In this document: positions 1-6,883 of the stretch, piece by piece | Layout of the letters: each line of letters begins with the position of its first letter | Position numbering within the stretch: position 1 is the stretch's first letter | Assembly: GCA_017397925.1 (NCBI GenBank) | Contig: JAFQHO010000055.1 | Location: 1 to 39,954 of the forward strand | Reading direction: 5' to 3' | DNA: 39,954 bases | DNA from: Ruminococcus sp. | Lineage (GTDB): Bacteria; Bacillota; Clostridia; Oscillospirales; Ruminococcaceae | The notes under the pieces: model-generated | The model's input: only the letters and a program-made list of their open reading frames with translations | What the model was told of the DNA's origin: nothing | The model's database searches: none | Position numbers and translations under genes: made by a program

Positions 1-2287
1 TCAGGGCAAGGGTCAGGGCAGTGCAGCAGCTGATAAGGCTGTAATTATGACTCTTACTTACGACGTTCCTGCAGACGCTACAGGTACAATTCCGGTAGAG
101 TGGGCAAACGTAGTAGTATCCGATACAAACGGTAACCTTATTACTGCAAAGGTTAAGGTAGAAAACGGTGCAATCATCATCAAGCAGCCTGGTACAGAGG
201 TAGATCCTACAAATCCTCCTACAGCAGATGGTGAAGCAGTATGGGTAATTGATACAGTTCACGGTACACCCGGACAGCCTGTAGACGTACCTGTATTTGT
301 AAAGGGTAACTCAACACTTGAAGTAGCAGGTGCTACATTTGAGATCGCAGCAAATGGCGCAGGCTTCAATAAGGTTACAGGACCTTGTGCAGCATACGGC
401 AATGCAGCAATCACAAACAATGCAAAGACAAACGAGTTTGCATTCGCTCAGGCAGCAGGTCAGGGCAGTGCAGCAGCTGATAAGGCTGTAATTATGACTC
501 TTACTTACGACGTTCCTGCAGACGCTTCAGGCATTATACCTGTAGAGTGGGCAAACGTAACAGTATCTGATACAAACGGCAACATTATCACAGAAAAGGT
601 TAAGGTAGAAAATGGTGCTATCATCATTGACGTACCTACAACAGAGGCTCCTGCAGTAGAAACAACTGCAGCACCTACAACAGCAGGCGGCTCTGATGTA
701 CCTACAACAGCAGCACCTACAACAGCAGGCGGCTCTGATGTACCTACAACAGCAGCACCTACAACAGCAGGCGGCTCTGGAGTACCTACAACAGCAGCAC
801 CTACAACAGCAGGCGGCTCTGGAGTACCTACAACAGCAGCACCTACAACAGCAGGCGGCTCTGGAGTACCTACAACAGCAGCACCTACAACAGCAGGCGG
901 CTCTGATGTACCTACAACAGCAGCACCTACAACAGAGGCTCCTAAGCCGGCAACAACTGTAACAGTACAGCCTGGTTCAATTATCTGGCAGGGTGAAACT
1001 GTAACAGCAGCTCCTGGCGAAAAGGTTGAACTCAGCTTCATCGTTAACGATCCTAACAATGCTCAGCTCGTAATCGGCGGTGCAAACTTCACAATCGATG
1101 CTGATGGTAACTTAGTACTCGTTAATGGTAACGGATCTGATGCATACGGCGCAGAACTTACACAGAATCCTAATACATCAGAGTTTGCATTCGCAACTCC
1201 TAAGGGTACAGGTACAGCAGCTCCTGATGGATCTAAGGTAATTACTCTTACATTTGAGGTACCTGCAGATGCTAAGGACGGCGACACATTCGAAATCGGT
1301 ATGTCAAATCTGGTAGTTTCTGATGCAAACGGAAATATCATTTCTGACAAGGTACTCGTAATTGATGGTAAGATTGTTGTTAAGGCTCCTGTAACAACAG
1401 AGCCTCCTGTTACAACAGTAACAGATCCTGCTATTACAACAGAACCTGTTTCAACAATAGTAACAGATCCTTCTACAACAACAGTTCCTACAACAGTATC
1501 TACAGTAGTAACACCTGAAGTTACAACAACAACAGATCCTGGTCAGGTAAGTCCAGGAACAGATATTCCTACAACTTCTGCAAAGGATCCTATTGCAAGC
1601 GGTGGTCAGGATATACCTGTAACAGTAGTTGACGGTTACTTCTTCAGCCACGACCCAAGACCTTTCCCTGCTGAAATGGTAATTGCTAAGTATGTTGAAG
1701 ATGAAAACGGCATTGCTGACTTCGATCCTTCAAAGGTTACATTTGAGGATACTGTAAACGGCGGCAGCACACCTATGGCTGCATACAGAGAGTCACAGAC
1801 AGACTTCACTTATAAGCTCAATGTATTCTACGATGGCGAGCCTCTCTATCTTGAGGACGGCACAAGAGTTGTTGTAACAGCATACATTGGTGTTAAGGGT
1901 GACTCTAACCTTGATAACAAGGTTGACTCTTCTGACGCTACAAATGCTCTCGCTTACTACGCAGCTATTATGACTGGTAGCAAGGCAGAGGAAACAAGAC
2001 TTACACCTGCAGAGAATGAGATAGTTAATGCACATCCTGAGCTTGATGTTCTCGGTAAGTTCCTCGTAGACGTTGATCTCGACTGCTACAGCAAGAACAA
2101 CTGGAACCTTAAGCACAACAGAACAATTGACTCCAGTGACGCAAGCTGGGTACTCACATTCTATGCAAACGTAATGACAAGCACACAGCTTCCTGCTTAC
2201 GACAACTGGATTATGACACTTGGCGGAAGCTACAAGGAAAGCTTTGAAGACTACTCTCAGAATGGAACAATTATTGAAGTAGAATAA
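1..2287 (+). CDS. scaB: ScaB-like cellulosomal scaffoldin, 3' part (cohesins plus X-dockerin)
   Basis: This is the 3' part of a larger gene. The reading frame is open from base 2, so the first ATG at 47 is internal and the true start lies left of the window. In order it encodes the end of one cohesin (to about 184), a complete cohesin (about 233-631), a Pro/Thr/Gly linker of tandem repeats (659-946), a more divergent cohesin (about 970-1382), a Thr/Pro linker (to about 1610), an X module (about 1610-1890) and a C-terminal dockerin. The first dockerin calcium loop starts at Asp 1901 with D-x-N-x-D spacing. The second (from Asp 2069) carries an insertion before its IDSSDAS part. Cohesins bind dockerins of enzymes or other scaffoldins, and the X-dockerin is known to bind the ScaE cohesin. 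The order with the next two genes matches the R. flavefaciens sca cluster. The symbol rests on architecture and context. Confidence 0.88.
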   Translation, partial: QGKGQGSAAADKAVIMTLTYDVPADATGTIPVEWANVVVSDTNGNLITAKVKVENGAIIIKQPGTEVDPTNPPTADGEAVWVIDTVHGTPGQPVDVPVFVKGNSTLEVAGATFEIAANGAGFNKVTGPCAAYGNAAITNNAKTNEFAFAQAAGQGSAAADKAVIMTLTYDVPADASGIIPVEWANVTVSDTNGNIITEKVKVENGAIIIDVPTTEAPAVETTAAPTTAGGSDVPTTAAPTTAGGSDVPTTAAPTTAGGSGVPTTAAPTTAGGSGVPTTAAPTTAGGSGVPTTAAPTTAGGSDVPTTAAPTTEAPKPATTVTVQPGSIIWQGETVTAAPGEKVELSFIVNDPNNAQLVIGGANFTIDADGNLVLVNGNGSDAYGAELTQNPNTSEFAFATPKGTGTAAPDGSKVITLTFEVPADAKDGDTFEIGMSNLVVSDANGNIISDKVLVIDGKIVVKAPVTTEPPVTTVTDPAITTEPVSTIVTDPSTTTVPTTVSTVVTPEVTTTTDPGQVSPGTDIPTTSAKDPIASGGQDIPVTVVDGYFFSHDPRPFPAEMVIAKYVEDENGIADFDPSKVTFEDTVNGGSTPMAAYRESQTDFTYKLNVFYDGEPLYLEDGTRVVVTAYIGVKGDSNLDNKVDSSDATNALAYYAAIMTGSKAEETRLTPAENEIVNAHPELDVLGKFLVDVDLDCYSKNNWNLKHNRTIDSSDASWVLTFYANVMTSTQLPAYDNWIMTLGGSYKESFEDYSQNGTIIEVE
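11..79 (+). repeat. 69-bp exact repeat shared by adjacent cohesins, copy 1
   Basis: Bases 11-79 are identical to 458-526. Both encode the same cohesin segment (GSAAADKAVIM onward), 447 bp apart. The identity at DNA level indicates recent duplication or gene conversion of cohesin modules. Confidence 0.93.
458..526 (+). repeat. 69-bp exact repeat shared by adjacent cohesins, copy 2
   Basis: This is the second copy of the sequence at 11-79 and lies within the complete cohesin. The third cohesin (about 970-1382) does not share this identity and is older or of another type. Confidence 0.93.
659..946 (+). repeat. 42-bp tandem repeat encoding a PTTAAPTTAGGS(D/G)V linker
   Basis: Five complete 42-bp units run from 701 to 910, with a partial unit on each side. 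Each encodes 14 residues of the type PTTAAPTTAGGSDV. The units differ mainly at one codon (Asp or Gly). They form the flexible, probably O-glycosylated linker between two cohesins. Near-identical DNA units are prone to slippage, so unit number may vary between strains. Confidence 0.95.
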
Positions 2288-2301
2288 TAAGCATTACAAA
2301 A

Positions 2302-2328
2302 AACAGGGCCCTCGGGTCCTGTTTTTTT
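2302..2328 (+). terminator. Rho-independent terminator of the scaffoldin gene
   Basis: A 9-bp stem (AACAGGGCC with GGTCCTGTT, one G-T pair) and a CTCG loop are followed by a run of seven T, 14 bases after the stop codon. Confidence 0.93.
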
Positions 2329-2340
2329 GTGCTTATTTAA

Positions 2341-2497
2341 TACCAATCCCTGAAACAACAGTAGACGAATATAATGGCATAAATGATGTATGTCGTCGTT
2401 GTCCTTCTCACCATATGGCAGTATGCTTTCGGCGTACGCCTTAACATACATCATTTCTGTTTATCATCTTTGTCTACTAACATTTTAGGGACTGGTA
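2341..2497 (+). mobile_element. MITE-like inverted-repeat element, long form (157 bp)
   Basis: The ends are imperfect inverted repeats: TACCAATCCCTGAAA on the left and TTTTAGGGACTGGTA on the right, each followed inward by a GTAGAC/GTCTAC motif. Both ends carry TA, as expected for TA-targeting IS630/Tc1-type elements. Inside is a 13-bp inverted repeat (2381-2393 with 2444-2456). The element at 6798-6883 is the same sequence in reverse, lacking 71 bp that correspond to 2404-2474. That segment is flanked by TTGTC direct repeats (2399-2403 and 2470-2474). It encodes no protein. The transposase family is inferred only from the ends. Confidence 0.82.
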
Positions 2498-2649
2498 TAA
2501 GTGGAACAAGAATGAAAACTAATGCAAAGATAGAAGTTTTTGTCTATAATATACATAGGAGTTATACTATTTGATATATACCATTAAAATATAACCAAAT
2601 GTAGTGTTTGGAACTACATAAATATGCTATTTATGGGAAAAAAATCCTG

Positions 2650-2678
2650 TTGACAAATGTCAAAAAACGTGATATAAT
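2650..2678 (+). promoter_or_regulatory. Sigma-A promoter, distal, for the cttA-position gene
   Basis: A perfect TTGACA (2650-2655), a 17-base spacer and a perfect TATAAT (2673-2678). Transcripts from here would have a leader of about 300 bases. Confidence 0.8.
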
Positions 2679-2839
2679 AGACGAAAAGGCAGATATAATA
2701 GCATAATACGTGGCAAAAATAACTAAATTTTTAATCAAAGTTGATTTTTTGTTGGCTATACGGTATAAAGTTGTGAAATACACACAAAAAAAGAGCTGAT
2801 AAATTGTCAATGTTTATTCAGAAAAATGTTTGATTTATC

Positions 2840-2868
2840 TTGACTTATTGGCATTTGTGTGATAAAAT
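2840..2868 (+). promoter_or_regulatory. Sigma-A promoter, proximal, for the cttA-position gene
   Basis: TTGACT (2840-2845), a 17-base spacer and TAAAAT (2863-2868), giving a leader of about 110 bases. A possible TTG start codon at 2840 coincides with this -35 box, which argues against translation starting there. Confidence 0.62.
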
Positions 2869-2986
2869 GATAGTATGGATTTTTGGCAGGCTTTTGTATA
2901 CATATACGGCCTACAAAGATATCTCGGAAAAAGAAGGGGACATTCTTCGGAACCGAGAAAAAAATATGATAGAGAGGTATAGAACA

Positions 2987-5599
2987 ATGAAGAACTCATT
3001 ATTCAAGAGAGCTATTGCCGTAGCATCAGCTGTTCCGGTTGCTCTCACACAGTGTCTGAGTGTTGCTAATGCTGTATATGTTGATTACTCAGTTTCTACA
3101 GCAGCTGAGGCACCCGAGACAACATTCACACTTGACAGAGGCGAAGCAACAAGTATTTTTTACATTGAGGCAAACGAAGATGTAGAAGCTTATGTGCGTG
3201 AAGGCAATGTATTTACAAAGTCTTCAAACTGGAACACAAGACTTTCAACAGCTCTTTCAAATGTAAGTGCTAAGAGCGGAGTGCTTGATCTTTCAAAGAT
3301 TTACGAACTTGCAATTGAAAAGTCAGGCGATCAGAAGGAAGTTGTATCAAGCCTTATCGAGCAGATGAGTGATGTTACATATTCCGTTTCTGAAGATGGA
3401 AAGATTACACTTGAGGGTACTCTTGGTAATATCACACCTACATTTACAGCCGGTGGTTCTAACACAATCGGCGGAGCTTTAAAGGATCTTGCTGCAGAGT
3501 ATGGCGTAGAGGATCTTGATACTCCTGATGATTTCTTTGAGGATGTAGTTATTGGATGCAGCTTTAAGGCTGTTGTTGATGGCTCAGCACTTATGGATGG
3601 CACGGAGGTTAAGGCTTCTTTAGAGCTTACAGATACTGCTACAGGTAAGGTTTACAAGGGCTTAGGCGCAATCGACTGGGCACTTGAAAAGTTTGACATA
3701 CTTAAGGATACAGCTAAGGAAGCTTGTGATGAGTACGATGAGTATGTTGATACAACAGATGCTTACAAGCAGATTGATGATTCAGTATCATTCTATGTAG
3801 ACAAGCTTGAAGCAGCTAAGAAGTATATTGCTAAGGCATATGGAGTAGAAAAGACAATTTCAGCTGATTCAACAGGTGCAGCAATCGCTCAGGTTAAGGC
3901 TGATTTCAATGCTGCTAAGAAGCTTCCTGATTCATTCTCACAGGCTGCTGCTAATGAGAAGGCTCAGGCATATTACAACAATGCTCTTAATCTCGTAAAT
4001 GATATGGTTGCTCCATTTACAGTTGATATTGCAATTGATGAGTGCGGCGCATTTGCTGATGGTTTCTATGATATTACTGCTTCTGTATCAAATGGTGTTG
4101 CAACTTTCACAGCTAAGTTTGCAGATCAAGAAAAGGCAGATGTAGAGTCCTATATCGAGAATGAGTATAATGTAAATGTTACAGACGTTTATAAGACAAT
4201 CACAGTAACTGGCGATGCAAGCACACTTGCTGATGCTGCAGGCGGTTTTGCAACAGCTGACATTCAGATTGAAAGAGTTGTTATTGCTGAGGATGTAGTT
4301 ACAACAACAACTACAACTACTACATCAACTACTGATACAACAGTTTCAACTGAGACAACAGTTTCAACTGAAACAACAGTTTCAACTGAGACAACAGCTT
4401 CAACTGAGACAACAGCTTCAACTGATACAACAGTTTCAACTGAGACAACAGTTACAACAGTATCTACAGAGGAAGTTCCTGGCGGCAGCGTAACAACAGT
4501 ATCTACAGAGGAAGTTCCTGGCGGCAGCGTTACAACAGTATCTACAGAGGAAACACCTGGCGGCAGCGTAACAACAGTATCTACAGAGGAAGTTCCTGGC
4601 GGCAGTGTTACAACAGTTTCTACAGAGGAAATTCCTGGCGGTAGCGTAACAACAGTATCTACAGAGGAAGTTCCAGGCGGCAGCGTTACAACAGTATCTA
4701 CAGAGGAAGTTCCTGGTGGCAGCGTAACAACAGTATCTACAGAGGAAATTCCTGGCGGCAGCGTTACAACAGTATCTACAGAGGAAATTCCTGGCGGTAG
4801 CGTAACAACAGCTTCCACAGTTGATACTCCTAGTTCTTCAACTTCAACAACAAGAACTGAAACAAAGTATGTTGTAAACTTTGATACAGAGACAGTAGTT
4901 GGCTTCTACCTTGACATTGATCCAGAGTTCAACATTGAGCAGGTTAAGTCACTTGGATACAGCGTAGACTATTCTGTACTCTCTTACGATGAAGAAGGCG
5001 CGCTTGTTAACCAGGAAATCATCATCAAGGGCGAAAAGGTAGATATCACAAAGTCTATCGAGTTCAAGGATGTTCCTGCTGATGTATTCAAGCTTATCAA
5101 TACAAACAATGTAAATCAGTTTGCAGCACAGATTCAGATCTATGCTACAGAGGATATCACAGCAGCTGATGGCACAGTAGTTGCTAAGGCTGGCGATGCA
5201 CTTAAGAATGTTGACGGAAGCCCTGTTTCCGCTACAGCTTACATCGGTGTTAAGGGTGACGCAAGCCTTGATATGAAGGCAGACTCAATCGATGCTTCAA
5301 TCGTTCTTAATTGGTATGGTAAGGTTCAGACAGGTGCAGATCGTGAAAAGACACAGTTCTCTAACAACGATCTTCTCATACAGAATAATCCATTACTCGA
5401 TGACTTTGCAGCATTCCTTGCTGACGTTGACAACGAGAATGATTCTGCAAACTATGTAAGACTTAAGACTGCAAGAACAATCGATTCTAAGGATTCTTCT
5501 AACATCCTTGCTTACTATGCACAGTTAATGACAGGTGCTAAGTCAGGTAGAGATACTTGGAACAGCGTTCTTGGTGAATTCGGCAAATACTATAACTAA
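2987..5599 (+). CDS. cttA: Secreted X-dockerin protein in the cttA position (CttA-like)
   Basis: The 870-aa protein starts at ATG 2987, preceded by AGAGAGG and directly followed by a signal peptide (KNSLFKRA then a hydrophobic core, cleavage after about Ala29). The longer open frame upstream runs through a promoter and was not used. Residues 30-437 are an unrecognised region with mixed beta-like and helical stretches (a helical part near 230-360) and only two Trp. A Thr/Ser-rich linker (about 438-620) holds two kinds of tandem repeat. An X module (about 625-750) and a dockerin follow. The first calcium loop starts at Asp758, and the second, near Asp813, has a long insertion like that of R. 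flavefaciens CttA. CttA binds cellulose and docks to the ScaE cohesin. Architecture and position support the name, but no typical carbohydrate-binding module was identified. Confidence 0.78.
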   Translation: MKNSLFKRAIAVASAVPVALTQCLSVANAVYVDYSVSTAAEAPETTFTLDRGEATSIFYIEANEDVEAYVREGNVFTKSSNWNTRLSTALSNVSAKSGVLDLSKIYELAIEKSGDQKEVVSSLIEQMSDVTYSVSEDGKITLEGTLGNITPTFTAGGSNTIGGALKDLAAEYGVEDLDTPDDFFEDVVIGCSFKAVVDGSALMDGTEVKASLELTDTATGKVYKGLGAIDWALEKFDILKDTAKEACDEYDEYVDTTDAYKQIDDSVSFYVDKLEAAKKYIAKAYGVEKTISADSTGAAIAQVKADFNAAKKLPDSFSQAAANEKAQAYYNNALNLVNDMVAPFTVDIAIDECGAFADGFYDITASVSNGVATFTAKFADQEKADVESYIENEYNVNVTDVYKTITVTGDASTLADAAGGFATADIQIERVVIAEDVVTTTTTTTTSTTDTTVSTETTVSTETTVSTETTASTETTASTDTTVSTETTVTTVSTEEVPGGSVTTVSTEEVPGGSVTTVSTEETPGGSVTTVSTEEVPGGSVTTVSTEEIPGGSVTTVSTEEVPGGSVTTVSTEEVPGGSVTTVSTEEIPGGSVTTVSTEEIPGGSVTTASTVDTPSSSTSTTRTETKYVVNFDTETVVGFYLDIDPEFNIEQVKSLGYSVDYSVLSYDEEGALVNQEIIIKGEKVDITKSIEFKDVPADVFKLINTNNVNQFAAQIQIYATEDITAADGTVVAKAGDALKNVDGSPVSATAYIGVKGDASLDMKADSIDASIVLNWYGKVQTGADREKTQFSNNDLLIQNNPLLDDFAAFLADVDNENDSANYVRLKTARTIDSKDSSNILAYYAQLMTGAKSGRDTWNSVLGEFGKYYN
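4336..4453 (+). repeat. 18-bp tandem repeat encoding TTVSTE units
   Basis: Six or so consecutive units of the type TTVSTE or TTASTE/TTVSTD form the first part of the Thr-rich linker. They follow a run of Thr codons. Confidence 0.85.
4454..4804 (+). repeat. 39-bp tandem repeat, nine units, encoding TTVSTEEVPGGSV
   Basis: Nine units of exactly 39 bp fill 351 bp. The variable position after EE is Val, Ile or Thr. This is a different linker unit from the one in the upstream scaffoldin, so the two arrays arose separately. They likely give a glycosylated extended spacer. Confidence 0.95.
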
Positions 5600-5616
5600 T
5601 CAATTAACAATGTTAA

Positions 5617-5642
5617 ATCTGCCGTCATTAACGGCGGCAGAT
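5617..5642 (+). terminator. Intercistronic hairpin between cttA-like gene and scaE
   Basis: ATCTGCC pairs with GGCAGAT, with an inner GCCGT/ACGGC stem. No T run follows, so it may cause partial termination or protect the upstream mRNA 3' end rather than stop all transcription into scaE. Confidence 0.55.
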
Positions 5643-5688
5643 AGACATAAATATTAATTATTATTTATCTGAAAGGAAAGAAACTAAA

Positions 5689-6732
5689 ATGAAAAATTCA
5701 TTAAAGAGAGCAGCTTCTCTCATCGCTCTTGGCGCAGTTGCAGCTTCTGCATGTTCTTTAAACGCATTAGCAGCTGGTAAGTTCAGTCCTGATGGTGGCT
5801 TCTCTGCAGACGAAATTGCAAATTCTGCTGTTAAGCCTACACTTACAGCTACACAGAAGGTTATCACACTTGAAGAGGCATCTAAGACACAGGTAATTGA
5901 GATTACAGTTGCTGGTGCTGATGCTAAATATGCTTCTACAGGTATGCATATTTATTATGACAAGGGTCTTCAGATTGAGGAAAACAGATTTGGTAAGCCT
6001 GTTGCAGGTCTTGGCGCTGCTGGTGAGTACCTCACAACAAAGACTCCAGACGTAGATCCTACAGCTGCAGAGTTTGGTATGGAAGGTATTTTCGTAACAA
6101 CTGCTGGTGAGGAAGACTATGGTCTTGACGGTGTTCTTATTACAATGAACGTTACAATTGAGAATCCTGTTGCTGGTGCTGTATATCCTATCGACATCAT
6201 CTACAGATCCAACGAGACAAACGAAGACCTCTTTGTAAACAAGGCTGTTGACAAGGCTGGTAAGCTTATGCAGGCTTATACTTGGACAAAGGGTATCTTC
6301 AACAAGGAGACAAACAACAACTTCAAGGCTTCTGCTGAGGATATTGCTAAGTGTGCAGGTCTTGCAAATATTGCTGGTGATATGGATGGTTACATCGCTA
6401 TCGCTGGTGAAGCTCCAACAGAGCCTGCTACAACAGAAGCTCCTACAGAGCCTGCTACAACAGAAGCTCCTACAGAGCCTGCTACAACAGAGGCTACAAC
6501 AACAGTTACTACAACTGAGGTAGTAACAGAGGCTTCTACAACAGAGGCTTCTACAACAGCTGCTACAACAACAACAAAAGCTACAACAACAGCTAAGAAG
6601 ACAACAACTAAGAAGACAACAGCTAAGAAGGACGACTCACCTAAGACAGGTGTAGCTGGCGCTGGCGTTGCAGTTGCTGGTCTTGCAGTTGCTCTTGGTA
6701 CTGCATTTGTACTCAGAAAGAAGGAAGACTAA
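5689..6732 (+). CDS. scaE: ScaE-like cell-wall anchoring scaffoldin, single cohesin
   Basis: The 347-aa protein starts at ATG 5689 after GAAAGGAAAG. A signal peptide covers residues 1 to about 29. One cohesin (about 45-240) carries landmarks of the R. flavefaciens ScaE cohesin: YASTGMHIYYD, VYPIDIIY, GKLMQAYTW and DGYIAI. A linker of EAPTEPATT repeats and Thr/Lys-rich sequence follows. The C-terminus is a cell-wall sorting signal: SPKTG (317-321) in place of the usual LPXTG, a hydrophobic segment, then RKKED. Sortase should link the protein to peptidoglycan, where its cohesin binds the X-dockerins of the ScaB-like and cttA-position proteins. Nothing looks truncated. The unusual Ser before PKTG is noted as a finding. 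Confidence 0.92.
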   Translation: MKNSLKRAASLIALGAVAASACSLNALAAGKFSPDGGFSADEIANSAVKPTLTATQKVITLEEASKTQVIEITVAGADAKYASTGMHIYYDKGLQIEENRFGKPVAGLGAAGEYLTTKTPDVDPTAAEFGMEGIFVTTAGEEDYGLDGVLITMNVTIENPVAGAVYPIDIIYRSNETNEDLFVNKAVDKAGKLMQAYTWTKGIFNKETNNNFKASAEDIAKCAGLANIAGDMDGYIAIAGEAPTEPATTEAPTEPATTEAPTEPATTEATTTVTTTEVVTEASTTEASTTAATTTTKATTTAKKTTTKKTTAKKDDSPKTGVAGAGVAVAGLAVALGTAFVLRKKED

Positions 6733-6761
6733 TTAGTTAGTCATAATTCTCAATGAATAAT

Positions 6762-6787
6762 AAAAGCTCTCCTTACGGAGAGCTTTT
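6762..6787 (+). terminator. Terminator of scaE
   Basis: A perfect 11-bp stem (AAAAGCTCTCC with GGAGAGCTTTT) and a TTAC loop, about 30 bases after the scaE stop codon. Confidence 0.92.
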
Positions 6788-6797
6788 ATGTTACTTA

Positions 6798-6883
6798 TAC
6801 CAATCCCTAAAATGTTAGTAGACAACGACGATATACAGCATTTATGCCATTAGATTTGTCTACTGTTGTTTCAGGGATTTGTA
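6798..6883 (-). mobile_element. MITE-like inverted-repeat element, short form (86 bp)
   Basis: This is the same element as at 2341-2497 in opposite orientation. The left end TACCAATCCCTAAAATGTT is the complement of that copy's right end, and GTTGTTTCAGGGATTTGTA matches its left end. The 71-bp core is absent. TA is present at both ends. The right end (6871-6883) overlaps the ttcA-like gene and supplies its stop codon and last codons. Confidence 0.85.

Larger units (their letters stand above)
2498..2986 (+). other. AT-rich promoter and leader region upstream of the cttA-position gene
   Basis: This 489-base stretch has no convincing gene. It holds two sigma-A type promoters (2650-2678 and 2840-2868). 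It also holds a leader hairpin at 2922-2958, with TCTCGG paired to CCGAGA and AAGAA to TTCTT, just upstream of the ribosome site. Nothing else was recognised. Confidence 0.7.

Noticed and set aside
505-1059. 184-aa minus-strand open frame across the scaffoldin repeats
   Set aside because: It is the antisense of the PTTAAPTTAGGS repeat array. Low-complexity repeats with codon bias keep opposite frames open.
2302-2497. CRISPR-like or attachment-site reading of the short repeats
   Set aside because: There is no regular spacer array. The repeats are inverted ends of a mobile element plus a terminator.
2383-2574. 63-aa open frame inside the MITE-like element
   Set aside because: It crosses the internal inverted repeat, lacks a ribosome site and continues into AT-rich non-coding DNA.
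2840-2986. 49-residue N-terminal extension of the X-dockerin protein
   Set aside because: The TTG start lies in a -35 box, and the signal peptide starts at Met 2987 after its own ribosome site.
4264-4818. 184-aa minus-strand frame across the cttA-like repeats
   Set aside because: It is the antisense of the TTVSTEEVPGGSV array, with no ribosome site or family match.
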